Counted from the stretch's first letter, positions 13,111 through 24,263 are shown. The stretch is 64,000 nucleotides of DNA from Polytrichum commune (GCA_950295325.1 OX485803.1:746001-810000), one strand, 5' to 3'. Notes: generated by a model not told the origin, from the sequence alone. Made by a program: numbers and translations.

Positions 13111-16071
13111 ACCCATGTCATCTTTTTCTAGCCATCTTAATAGTGGTTCCAGGAAAACGATGAAGAGGTAGGGGCTAAGTGTATCCCCTTGGATGGTGCC
13201 TCGATTAATTGTTACTGGGGGTGTGGTACCAAATTGATTACCTGTGAATGAGGTTGTTGAGTGTGTGTATATGTTTCCGACTAATTTAACTGCGTTTGAG
13301 GGGTAACCCATGTCTTCCATTAGAGCTAGTAATCTTGCGTGGTCAATGGACCCAAAAGCGTTACGAAAGTCAATGTAGGTAAGATAAATGTCTTTGTTGG
13401 TGACTTTGGCGTCTTCCAGGGCTGCAATTATCATTTGTAGTTGTCTTGAGGTGTTTCGTTGTGGCCGGAAGCCCTCTTGACTGAAATGTATTATTTTGTG
13501 TTTTTCCCCGTATCTTGTGAGTAGGGTCGTTAGGGTACTAGTATATAGTTTATATATGGTATTAGCTAGTGCTATCGGTCGATAATTGGCGAGGTGAATA
13601 GGGTCGTCTTTCTTGTGGAGTAGGATAGTTTTACTATGTTTCCATTGGGTTGGGATTTCTCTATGTTTGTAGCAATGTTGGAAAAATAGGAAGATTAAGT
13701 CTTGGCATTTTGGTGGTAGTGCTTTAAGGATATCATTGGGTATGTTATCGGGGCCGGGGGCTTTGCCTTTTGTTAATCTCTTGACGCAAGTGTCGTATAT
13801 TGCTCGGGTAAATTGGGTGCTAATGGATGTAGTATGTTGGCCTCTTTTTTCAAGTATTATTCCATTATGTGTGTGCCAAGGGTATTTGCGAATTGCGCAT
13901 TGGCATGCGCTTGGGTGGTCTATAGGGTCGCTACATAGTGGTGCTTGTCTTTGGAAGGATGTCTGTTGTGTGTAGTATATTTTATTTGCTATATCTTGGG
14001 GTTTGGTTAAGATGTCTCCTTGGGCATTCTGTATGCAGTCTAGGGAACTTTCGATGGTTGGGTAGAATATCTTTTTGTGTATTGTTTTGGGTTTGATGTT
14101 GAGTAGTGCTCGGTATTTTGTGATGGCATTTTTGCAGTTGGTTGTGGTTTGTTTGACTATGATTTTGTGTGCTTCGATTTTTGCTTTTCGTCCTATGTTG
14201 GCTATTTCTTCTATCCACAGTGCTTGCTCTGAGGGGTTTGTAGGGAGTGGGGGAACAGTTAGATTGTTAATTAGTGTTAGGGATTGTATGTCGGGTTGGT
14301 TTTGGAGGTTGGTATGTGGATGTTGGCATGCGGCCCGAATGGCCTTTCGAGTTCCGTGGTATATTTTGAGATGATGTTTCCATAATTTTTGTTGTTTTCT
14401 AGGTAGGAATCCTCCTTGTATTGTGGCTCTAGTGGTGAGTGGCGGTGTGGGTGTTGTCATGCACGTTTTTTCTCTGCATTGACTTAGGGAGTTTATGATG
14501 TTTTGGAAGTCATTTTGGGCGTCTTGCCATTGTGTTTGTGTGAGCCGTTCTTGTTGTAGAGTTTTAGTGAGGTTTGTTATATCTAGGTTTTGTTCTTCTA
14601 AGAATGTGGTTTGGAGGTTTTGGAGGTTTGTGGGAGGTATGGGATATATGATGCGGGGGTTAGTGGGGGTCGTTTTGGTCTCTTTAAGAACTATGCTATT
14701 AGTGGGTAGTTGGAGTTGTACCGGGTAGTGGTCGGAATTTTGGTTGAGGTTTGTTATTGTGTAACTTTGTAAGGTGTTTTTGTTTGGGTAAAAACCATCT
14801 ATGTGGCTAGTTGATGTATAGTTGTGGCCTCCTTGTCTTGTAAATTGTTTTGGGTTGTTTATCGGGTGAAGTCCCAGGGTGCTTGTAAAGTGGGCCCATT
14901 CATAGTCTTCTTGGTTGGGAGGTGAGTTTATACCGTTAAAGGATCTTCCTTTGAGTAATATGCCCCGATTGAAGTCTCCCGCTAGGATGATGTAGTGGTT
15001 TCGGTGATTGTGGGTGATTCTTAGGAGTTCATTTTGTATGTCTTGTATGAGGTGTATGTCATGAGGGTGTGATGGCATATACATATTAATGAGGAGTATT
15101 GGTGTGATAGGTTTGTTGTTGATAAGGATGGCTTGTAAGTAGTGTGATATTGGGCTAGGGGTGGGTATTTTGGTGATGTTTTCATTTGTATATATGATTT
15201 TAGGTATCATTGCGAGTATGCCTCCTCGTGTCATAGTAGGTCCGGCGAATCGATTTTGGTTGGTGGTTGGGTTGTTAGAGTTGTTATATATGATTTTATA
15301 GTTTTGTAGTTTTCTGTCTATGTATGTCGTGGATTTTAGTTTTTGTAGTTTAGTTTCTTGTATGAGTATGATGTGGGGGGTTGTTGGTAAGGTTTGTGTT
15401 AGTTCTTGGATGCCTGGCAGGCTAGAGCTTATGCATCCTGTGTTCCATGTGATTATTTTTAAGGTCGTTGTTTGGTGGTTGTATGTGTTCGTGGTTGCGG
15501 GCAGCGCGGGGTTAGTGTTTGTGTCTTGCGTGTGTGGGTAGTATCCTTTAATTGTTTGGGTACACTTAGTGAGTTCTTCAAGGATTTTCCGGGGTATGTG
15601 AGGTAGTTCCATTTTCAAGTCTTGTAGGTTTGTTGGCTTACCTTTAGCAATGTTGTCATTAATACGGGAGTATGCTTGTGTTATTGTGGGTATTTGTGTG
15701 TTTGGGGTCGGGATGGTGATGTGGCGTGTGTTTGAGTTTGTGTTAGTCTGTGTGTTGTGTAGTCTTTGGAGAATTGTTAGGCATCTTGGGTCTAGGTCGT
15801 TGGTCATTAGTTGGTTGCAGATGTCTGGATTGGGACTATAGACTATTATGAAAGTGTATAGTTGGGTTGGGTATTCTGAGAGGGATGAACTATGTCGGCG
15901 TAGGTGGGGTAGGTCGTGGTTATGTGGGTGGGTATGAGTTTGAATAATGTACGGGTCGAATAGTCCCTCGAGGTGGGCATATTGAGCTTTTAGCGTTAGT
16001 GAGCCTTGTGTGAAATATTGTTGTTGTCTTTGTTTGTATTCTTTGGGAAGGTTTTTAAGTATGTGTGTGGG

Positions 16072-16098
16072 TGGGCCCGGGTTTGTTTGAATGTCACC
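16072..16098 (-). other. 2A-like motif 3 (GDIQTNPGP)
   Basis: Preceded by YYTWNNSTIILLG, nearly the same as upstream of motif 1, and 86 codons after motif 2. The sequence after it (LPKEYKQRQQQYF) also echoes that after motif 1, so the three are duplicates of one module. Confidence 0.68.
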
Positions 16099-16329
16099 TC
16101 CCAAGAGAATGATGGTGGAATTGTTCCATGTGTAGTATTGTATAGTTTTGGTTTTTGGAGACTTGAGGTGTGTTATTTGTGTATGTAGGGGATGTGTATT
16201 TTGAAAAAGAGGTTTGAATGTATTGGTTAGATGTTGGTATTCTAGCTGAAGTTTGATCGTGCATGGTAAGAAGTATGTGGTTTGGCGTCTTTTGTGGGAG
16301 GTGGGGTGTGTTTGTAATATGTCAGGCAT

Positions 16330-16356
16330 AGGGCCTGGATTAGGGTGGATATCCCC
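16330..16356 (-). other. 2A-like motif 2 (GDIHPNPGP)
   Basis: Preceded by QTQLLLIQC. It lies 177 codons after motif 1. His replaces the Glu of the consensus, as in GDxHxNPGP strings of animal LINEs. Confidence 0.66.
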
Positions 16357-16860
16357 ACATTGTATTAGGAGTAGTTGTGTTTGGGGATGGTGTTTTATAA
16401 ATATGGGTGGTTGGGGGTGTTTGTTATATATTTGTGTTATATGTGTGGGATGATTCATGTGAGGTGTTGGTGGTATTGTGTTGGTTTTGGGGGTGTTTTG
16501 TGGTATATGTGGTGTATTGTATTTTAAATTTATGTGTAACAATATGTGGTTTGCTATGGGAGGGTATACATTTGTGTTTTTGGTGGATGTGATTATATTT
16601 GGTGGCTTTAGTTGTTTTGGTTTGTATGTTATTGTGAGTATATGGGTTTGGTTTTGTGTAGGGTATTTTGGGGGTATTAGTGTGTGGAGGTTTATTTGGT
16701 TTATTTGTTTGGTGGTGTTAAGAGGGTTTTGTGTTGAGTGGGTGAAGCATAATCGCCTTTGATGTTTATATAGTATATTAAGAGTTGCTATGCTTGTGGA
16801 AAGGTGGTTTGTTTGTTTGTGGGTGTATTCTTTTAGGGGGTTTCTAGTGATGTGTGGTAG

Positions 16861-16887
16861 TGGCCCCGGGTTGAGTTGTATGTCGCC
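16861..16887 (-). other. 2A-like motif 1 (GDIQLNPGP)
   Basis: Preceded by the hydrophobic strand YLTWNNSILILLC. Canonical 2A ribosome-skipping peptides end D-(V/I)-E-x-N-P-G-P; here the Glu is Gln. Such peptides are known at the N-termini of several non-LTR retrotransposons. Confidence 0.68.
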
Positions 16888-17395
16888 ACATAAGAGGATG
16901 AGTATAGAGTTGTTCCATGTGAGGTATTTTATGATGAATGTTTTTGGATTTTTAAAATGTAGATGTGTTGTGTATCGGATATTGCCTATGTAGGTTATAT
17001 TATTGATTAGTATGTGTGGGGGAGGGGGGAATTCTTGTGGCGTTTCTTGTAGGCGATTGGTTGTGGTAGCCCATGGGTGTGTGTAGTGGTGATGTGGGGA
17101 GGTGGCGGCTAACTTGTGAATTATAAGATTTGTGTTAGGTGTGGGCATAGTTGTGTGTGGTATGTGATATGAGGTTGGGGGGGTGGTGTGTGTATATGCT
17201 AGTGTGATGAAGAGTGTAATTGCTAGGATATGTTTGTATTTTATGGGGAGTGAGGTTTTGAGTATGTATGTGTATGTGGGGAGTCTTCCTCCTATGTTGA
17301 ACACTTTGGGCACAAGTATTAGTCTTTTATTTATGCAAGAAAGAGTGGTACATAGCAAGTGTATGAGTAGCGTCCATGTATATACTAGATATGTA

Positions 17396-17403
17396 CTATT
17401 CAT
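17396..17403 (-). other. ORF1 stop overlapping the ORF2 start
   Basis: If the pogo element and one TA are ignored, the ORF1 frame runs through the junction and ends at TAG 17396-17398, while ORF2 starts at ATG 17401-17403. The overlap suggests the two were translated by coupled termination and restart, as in several LINEs; this is inference. Confidence 0.5.
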
Positions 17404-17447
17404 GTGGATGGTGATGTCCTTTGTGGAGGCTTGATGGTGAGTTCCTA

Positions 17448-17449
17448 TA
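17448..17449. repeat. TA duplication, left, of the pogo element
   Basis: TA precedes the first base of the inverted repeat and recurs at 19366-19367, the standard target duplication of Tc1/mariner/pogo elements. Confidence 0.9.
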
Positions 17450-19365
17450 CAGTCTAACCTTGATAATGTCACACCATCCGTTTCACCAAAAAGAGTGATA
17501 TAAACAAGGTGTGACATTTTTGATAATGTCACATTTTGAAGATTTGTGCATAATGTGATATTATCAAAAAAATAGGTAGAAAATCAAAATAAAATTACAA
17601 TGTAAAAAAGAAAAAAGAAAATACGAGACTTCAATGTTTTTGAATGTAAAATCTAATTCAAAATTGTGAATAACAACAAGAGCACATCATAATGTGTCAT
17701 TGAGATCAGGTAAAGACCTCTCACTAGAGACAAAGAAGCTTCTAATGTCACATTGTTTTGTTGATGTTAAATGTGCAACACCAATTCTAATGAGTTTGTC
17801 ATGGATTTTTTCCATTCCTAACAACTCCAAAGTGTTGAAAATCCGAGAACCTTGGCTAGCCATAAAATTCAAAACATCTTTAGCATATTTTTGTGCATCG
17901 CTTAGCTTCACTACTTTAGACTCTTCATCACTACTATCAACAATCAATGGGTCTACTTCCATGAAATCAAGAACATGTTCGCCATCTTGCATTAATTGCA
18001 CAAGCTCCTCAGTAGAATATTCCACCTCAAAATCATCTTCACCTTCCATGTTTATGTACTCCAAAGGACAAAGCTTTTCTACAGGCTTGCCTTCGACATC
18101 CAAACCCAAATTCAATGCGGCGATGAGATTGCCCGATTCCAAAGTTGCTTCCTCCATTTTGGACTTCATACATTCATCAAAATTGTTGATATCTGCATTC
18201 CACTCAATAGGCAATATGGCGGACTTTCTCCAACAATTTCTAATGGTTTGATCATCTAATTCATGCCATGCCACCACACACCATAGCATAGCTTGAAATA
18301 GATCAACATTCAGTTTTCCCAAATCTTCATTTGAGTTGTTATCAATTTGTTGCAAAGTCCAGGCAACAAGCTTGCCCTTATAGCACATTTTGAATGTTGC
18401 AATCACTCCTTGATCCAAAGGCTAACAACTGAAGTCACATTTGGTGGAAGGAACAAGATAGTGATATGGGAGAGTACAAAAGCATTAAACCCATCTATAA
18501 CTTTCTTGACCTCACCATGAATATCATGGCTTCCTGCATTATCCATAATAATGCAAATCTTTATGTCTTTCAATGCCATTCTTTGGTTGTCACTCTTCAC
18601 CCAATGTGTAAAAACATCACCATTCATCCAGGCTGAATTGTTAGAATAATAGTACTATGTACTATTTGGATCAAAACTCCGAGGAAAGCATCTGGGATGC
18701 GTTGATTTGTGAATGAAAACAAGCTTCAATCGCTCCTTCCCTGAGATATTAGTGCAAAGCCCCAATGTCACATGGTCCTTCTGTTTCTTATTTCCTTTCA
18801 CCTTCCCAATATTCAAAGTCTTGCAAGGAGAGGCTCTATAGTACAAACCTGTCTCATCAAAATTGAAGATGTCTTCTGGATCATATTTCTTCAATATGAA
18901 TGGGATCTTTGCCATGGCCAATGCAACTCCAACTCCATCTACATCTCCACTTTCTTCATGCAGATAATAACACTTTATTCCATGTCGAGTTTTGAAATTT
19001 TGCAACCACCCATGAGAAAGCTTGAACTCGGTATCAGATATGCCAAATGAATCCCTCAATTCCTTAGCCTTTTGCATAATGACCATTCATTTTGAGAGGT
19101 CATTCAATGACCCCTTCCAATATGCTTTGCTTTAGCCCATGCTCACCCATGAACAATAATATCGAACCCATGCCCACGCATACAATCCACCCATACTTGA
19201 TATTATCACATTTACACTACGGATTTTGGAAAAAAATAGTGACATTATCAAGGGTGATAGGGATAATAACGAGGGAGATTTACACTATGAAAATCGGTTT
19301 CAAACTTTTAGGTGACAATATCAAGGTGTTCTATTAACAAGGGTGACATTATCAAGGTTAGACTG
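17450..19365 (-). mobile_element. Pogo/Tigger-type DNA transposon nested in the LINE
   Basis: A 1916-bp element with perfect 23-bp terminal inverted repeats beginning CAGTCTAACCTTGATAATG (17450-17472 and 19343-19365), flanked by TA. Related GATAATGTCAC strings recur just inside each end, as subterminal transposase sites often do. The transposase lies on the minus strand. The element sits exactly in the ORF1/ORF2 junction of the LINE and is therefore younger than the LINE insertion. Confidence 0.93.
17687..19086 (-). pseudogene. Pogo/Tigger transposase, broken
   Basis: CENP-B-type helix-turn-helix remnant (LSHGWLQNFKTRHGIK) at the start, then a DDE_1 catalytic core: FNFDETGLY (first Asp, about 18.85 kb), IIMDNAGSHD (second Asp, about 18.53 kb) and PLDQGV (third Asp, about 18.41 kb). 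A C-terminal acidic tail follows. A TAG at 18655-18657 splits the core, and a one-base shift between SVVS and PLDQGV (near 18.42-18.43 kb) splits it again. The first DNA-binding helix-turn-helix seems missing, since only about 260 bp separate this frame from the inverted repeat. Not able to make an active transposase. Confidence 0.85.
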
Positions 19366-19367
19366 TA

Positions 19368-19838
19368 GTGGGCGTTTTGGAAACCCGGTGGTGCTAGTTG
19401 TGGCACATTGTTGTCTCCTCCTTGTGCGTTGGCCATGGATGTGCTCGGGGTGTGCGGTAATCTTGCCATGTTGGGGGGGTCCGGAGAGGTGGCGGCGAGA
19501 GTTTGCATAATGTTGTGGATGCGGTGATTTGATTATTGGAACTCCATTGCCATGGCGCTCATGATGTTGTGGATGTTTGTTGCGTGTGTCTTGAGGGTAT
19601 CCGTAGAGGCTTCGATACGCATGTCCGTGTTGTGGTTGATGTTGTTGGTGATCGTGGCAAGTTTGTCATCCATCGCGACGGCTAGTTCTTGCATGGCTTT
19701 GGTGAAGATTTTCTCGGAGACTAGGGGCGAAGATGCGGTGGTATTATTCATAGCATGAACTTTTTGAGCAATGACTTCTCGCACGGGTGCTTGTGCTAAT
19801 CGAATGGCGGTTTGGTTTGGTTCGGTGCCATCAATACT
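19368..19838 (-). pseudogene. LINE ORF1, downstream extension after a TGA
   Basis: After the TGA at 19839-19841 the same frame continues with protein-like sequence (TEPNQTAIRLAQAPVREVIA, then FTKAMQELAVAMDDKLATI), meets a TAA near 19533 and is open again to the pogo insertion. The preserved frame suggests that ORF1 once ended at 17396 and that both stops arose later. Read-through of the TGA is another possibility. Confidence 0.45.
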
Positions 19839-22800
19839 TCATTTGTGCGGAATGAAGTCCACCCTTCTTCCAAGTATGTATGTGGATTTGTTGAGCCAAT
19901 CCGTGTAGACCGCCGCATTCAAACATTGAATGTGGCACCATCCGGCTTGACGGTTGTCATCATGGTTAGTCTTGTATCCAAAGGTGATCCCGGTGATGTT
20001 CTCCTCTCCAAACAACTTCTTGAGGGACTTGGTGATGGTCGATTGGGATTCCCGTTGAGGTAAGTTGTTGGCAACTAAGGTGGTGCTTATCCTTAACTCC
20101 GATGGGTTGCTCAAGTCTTTGTCTTTGGTGATGCTAACCTTTAGGCGTTCGGATTTGAACGTGAGGCCATTGTTGAGGATGTCATCTCGGGCTTCCTCGG
20201 TGGTGAGGGTGATGAAGGCGAAATCCTTCTCCATGCCGGCCTTAGTGAGGGAGAGTATCTCGACTTCTCTACCATCATAGTATGATTGTTGCATGAGGTT
20301 GCGTAGAATGTCAAGGGCCGAGCTATTTCGGATGGTTTCTCCTTTGAGGTGTAGTCTCATGTTCTTCGCTTTCGTGATGAGCTCAAAGCCTTTCTCTACC
20401 TTGCCAATGATTCGTTCTCCGTCTCCCATTGTCATGACAAAGGCTCGGTCCCCTCGGAGTAGAGCTAGGCCATCTCGCTTGGGTTCTTGGAGATGAATTT
20501 TGATGAAGCCGGCCCAATTTCTTGTGACCGTATTGATGCCAATATCAATGGGGTTGGAGTAGGCGACTCCAAGTGGCATGTTCATGATCCGAAGTCGCTC
20601 CATGCATGCACTCTTGACCTCCCGTCGATTGAGTTTCTTGTAGTCTCCATCAAATCGGATGGTTACATGGAAACCTTCGGTGAGGCCCGTATCTTGGGAA
20701 GTCTTCTCATACATGGGTATTTGTGTGAAATGGAGGTGTTGGCCGGGTACCGCATCCGGTCTTTCAATGGGGTAGAGAGTTTGCTTGACCCGTGGGAATG
20801 CTCGCCTAAGTGTTCGAAATTCATGTATTTCACTCACGGGTGTGTTGGCGGCGGTGAACTCCTCGTCGGTGCGTTTCTCCTTCAATTCCTTCTTGCTTCT
20901 TTGTGTAGCTAGTAATTCGTGCATTTGGAATCCTAGCCACATGCATCCCATCATGTCAATGCCAAGGGTGGCCATCCTTCGTACCTTCGTGTGTGAGGAT
21001 GGTGTTGTGCTCTTTTGTGGGATGTCGGGTGTTGATGTCGCGGTGTAGTCCTCCGCCTTTCGTCTCTTGGTATTTTGGCTCTCCGATGCATCTTCGATTC
21101 GCGGGTTGCGATATTGGAGTGTTGGAGGTGTGCTCTCGGTGTTGTGCGTGTTTGTGAAGAGTGTGGCTTTGGCGGATTGTTGTGGATTGCGCTCGTATGT
21201 CAATTGGAGCGAGCTACTCCCTTTTTCCGGGGATACGTTCTCCAATTGTGCGTCCATGTCGAGGTCTTCTTCGGCGTCCAAATCATGAAGTTGTGGGTTG
21301 TGATTGGAGAGTTGGGATGTGTGTGGGAGTGGCGGCTGATCCAGTACCTGCTGCCGAAATTCACTGTACTGGTGGTGGAGATGGGACGTTCCTGCATGGG
21401 AGTGCATGGCTGCGGGAGGAGGGGACAGGATTTTACCTTGTATATGAGGTCGTTGCTGGAGTGGTTGGTTGGTCGTAGAGTGTTGGTGCTGTGGGTTACT
21501 GGCGTTGCCGTCTTGTGTGCGGGCTTGGCCTCTCGGGATGCTTCTGCTGTCTGTGTGTGTGTGGGCTTGGCCTTCCTGCTTCGGTGATGGGTTGTTGGCT
21601 TTCTCCGTGGTCGTAGATGGTCGTATAGTGTGGGTGTGTCCTTCTGGTCTTGGTGGGTGATGGTGTCGTGGTAGAGTGGCGTATTTGTTGGTGAGGCGGT
21701 GGTGGTCGTCTTGTGTGGTGGTCTTGAGTCTGGAGGTTGTGCCCGAGAGGGTCTGTCGAGTGTTGGGGCTAATCCTGTGGCGTGGTGTGCAGGAGTGGCG
21801 TGGCGTGGAGGCGTGAGCAGCGTCCGGCGGGGGGATGTTGGAGTGGCTGGCCTGTGTTGGATTGGCGGATCGGCGTTTCGGGGGAGTGCTGTGGTGCCGA
21901 GTCTTTGGTGGAGTATTGTGGTGGGTGGCGAGGTGGTGCGTCGGGGGGGTGTTGGGATGTCTGGCCTGTGGTGTGGTAACGTGGTGGATGGCGAGGTGGC
22001 GTGGTGGTGTGCAGGTGTAGTTGGGGGCGTCGACAGCTCTAGCGGCGTTGCAAGCAGCTCCCGCGACTCCGTTTCTGGACCTGCTGTTGGTGTCGGCAGT
22101 TGTCAAATTGGTGCATTGTGTTGGAGGCTGCTGCAGCTGTGGTCGGTGTAGTGGGGTGTGTGTGCTGGGGATGAGGTGGGGAGGATGGGGGTCTGAGAGA
22201 GGGGGTGTGTGTGAGGGGGTTTGCTGGAATGGTGTGGGGGGGTTGATGAGGTGTTTATGAGGGGGGGAGGTCGGTAGGAGGGGTGTAAGTATGCAGTCTA
22301 ACTGTGGGTTTTTGGAGGAGGGGCAGGGAGGGAATGGGATTGAGAGGGGGGTGTCGAGTGCAGGTGCTCTATGGAGTGAGGGGTGCAGAATGTGGAGAGG
22401 GTGTGTGAAGGAGATAGCCAAAAGGGGTCTTGGAGTGGACTCTGTACTACTGGGGATCAGAGATGTGCTGTGGAGACTACTGATTCGAGGAGTGTGTGCG
22501 TGTATTGAAAGGAGGATGTGTGCGAGTGTTGAGGGGGGTATGTGTGGGAATGCTGAATGAGAGATGTTGTGGGCAGTGTGGTAATTAGTGTTAAATAGTG
22601 AGTTGTGTAGATTGGTCAGGTATGGTAGGTGTGTGTTTCCGTTGTTGGCTGTCTTTGTGGTGGGGGTCATCCAGGTATGCTGATGGGTTTTCTTTGGGGG
22701 TACAGCGGGGTGAGTGTGTTTGGCGGAGATCTTGATTTGGTTAGGTGTGGTGTGTGTAGTGTTGCTGTGGGTGGTTGCAAGTGTTGTGTGCGCTGGTTTG

Positions 22801-24257
22801 GGGGCTGTTCGAGATGTTTTTAGGGCGGCCCTGCTGGTGTTGTTGTTGTTTGTGCGGAAGTTGGCATTTTTGGCGTTGCTTCGTGTGGGTGTGTGTCTGG
22901 GTTGCCAATCTAGCTCGATTTTCTGTGTGCAGGTGGTGTCAGTGAGTAGCTTCGGGGTAGGGTGGTTTGTCTGTGCTCGGGGGTGAGTAGTCTTTTTAGG
23001 TGTGAATGTTGTCTTTATGCTGTATTTATGGCATATGGTAGGGTTTCTGCGATTTGTGCAATATGTGTGGGAATTGTGTGTGTTGGGAAGGTGTGTATTA
23101 TGTGTGTGCGAAGGGTGGGAATGCTGTGTATGGTGTTTTTGATTTTCGGCAGGGGGTAAATTCGGGAGTAGGTGTGGGGGGGGGAGGTGTCTGTGTGTGA
23201 GGTTTGATGGGGGTTTTAGGGGTCTGCTGTGTCCATGTGTGGGGTTGGGTGAGGTTGGTGGGGTGGTGCAGTGACTACGTGCGTTGTATGTGTCTGGTGT
23301 TGGTGTGATGGTCGATCCAATTCTAGGCGGTTCCTGGAGGTGCCGTTTTTTCTTCATGGACACATCGACGGGCGTGGTCTGCTGTCTTCCCGAACTGCCT
23401 GGTGGCGGAGGTAAGCTATGTTGTTTTGTGAGCTTTATGATGGGTTGGGTTGTGTGGTGTGTGTGTGAGTAGGTGGTGAGCGATGTGAGGTTAGTGTGTG
23501 TGTATTTCGATGATGAATTGGAGCTAGGTGGTTGTCTGTGTCGTTGAGCGGTGTCCTCTGGGGGGTCCATTTGTGTGTTTTGTTTGTAACTATGCGTGTT
23601 TTTCCAAGTGGAAAGCTTCTGTATGGTTGTTTGTGTGGATTGGTTGTGTGTGATGCTTGTGTGTGGGGGGAGAGTTATGGTGTTTACCTTTGTGTTGCAC
23701 GCGGCTGGGTTGGTGCTTGGAGGAAGTCCACGCGGGCGATGGCGGCGATTCGTGCGGTTTCGCGTCCCTTCTTCAGTGATGGCGGCGGAGCAGTTCCTTC
23801 TTGGGCGTTTCCATATTGCTTTCCTGTGGGGGAGTTGGGTGGTGGGTGGGAGGAGTAACTCTAGATCTAGGCTGTGGATGGGAGGAGGAGGTGTATCATG
23901 TAGAGCAGATCTAGGGTTAGAAGGAGATGTATCCTGTGTAACAGATCTTTGTACCAACACTCTATGGAGGCCAGTTAGTGCCCAAAACACTAATAAAGTT
24001 GTGGTTATCTGGATCAGATAGTCTCGGTTCTGTATGTTGTTGTGGGTTCTCCTTGCTGCAAGATGTTGTTCTTCTCGGCTCCGTAGTTTGTTGCAGGGTT
24101 CTTCTTTTGCTGCACTTTTCTTCTCTGGTTGCCGTGTTTGTGCTCCGGCCTCTCCGTCCACCTGAGGGCCTCCTTCTTCTCTCCTTTGCGGTGCGGGTGC
24201 GCTGAGGCTCTTCTGTCGCGATGGTTTCTTCCGATCCGTTCCTCTGGCGTGCGCCAT
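19839..24257 (-). pseudogene. LINE ORF1 with RRM-like C-terminus
   Basis: An open frame of 1472 codons starting six bases inside the LINE 5' end. The first 1000 codons are Pro/Thr/His-rich and of low complexity; because the sense strand is poor in G, TAG and TGA are rare and length alone does not prove coding. The last 350 codons look like a real protein: VTIRFDGDYKKL, then EVEILSLTKAGMEKDFAFIT, then a typical RRM with LVANNLP (RNP2-like) and AGWCHIQC (RNP1-like), ending VDFIPHK. ORF1 proteins of many LINEs use RRMs to coat their RNA. The N-terminal part could instead be a long leader. Confidence 0.65.
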
Positions 24258-24263
24258 CTCCCC

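Larger units (their letters stand above)
13090..17403 (-). pseudogene. LINE ORF2, N-terminal part: 2A-like repeats, APE, RT fingers
   Basis: First ATG of the ORF2 frame within the LINE is 17401-17403, just after an in-frame TAG. About 180 codons in, the first of three repeats of a hydrophobic strand plus GDI-x-x-NPGP appears. An APE-type endonuclease follows (14719-15460) with TWNTGC, LIQETKL, AGDFN, HIDGFY and SDHYPV. RT motifs begin with KGKAPGPDNIPND (near 13.76 kb), then YRPIALANTIYKLY, YIDFRNAFGSIDH and GTIQGDTLSPYLF. The frame is lost just before YADD. The open frame upstream of 17450 lies in the nested pogo element and is not part of the LINE. Confidence 0.82.
9037..24263 (-). mobile_element. 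LINE (non-LTR retrotransposon), about 13.3 kb without the nested transposon
   Basis: Flanked by perfect 11-bp target-site duplications, in the intron between RLK exons 8 and 9, same strand as the gene. Sense order (minus strand): ORF1 with an RRM-like C-terminus; ORF2 with three 2A-like motifs, APE endonuclease, reverse transcriptase (YADD), RNase H, a C-x2-C-x8-H-x4-C motif and a PD-(D/E)-type nuclease candidate; then a 159-bp 3' UTR with a strong hairpin and a T/C-rich tail. The combination of APE, RNase H and a restriction-like nuclease recalls the Dualen elements of Chlamydomonas; the clade itself would need a tree. The copy is dead: two stops in ORF1, a pogo insertion at 17450-19365, and frameshifts near 13.1 kb and 11.95 kb. 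ORF1 begins six bases after the 5' end, so a 5' UTR is absent or was truncated. Confidence 0.9.

Noticed and set aside
17404-17532. LINE ORF2 start at 17532
   Set aside because: Positions from 17450 upward belong to the nested pogo element. The first in-element ATG is 17401-17403.
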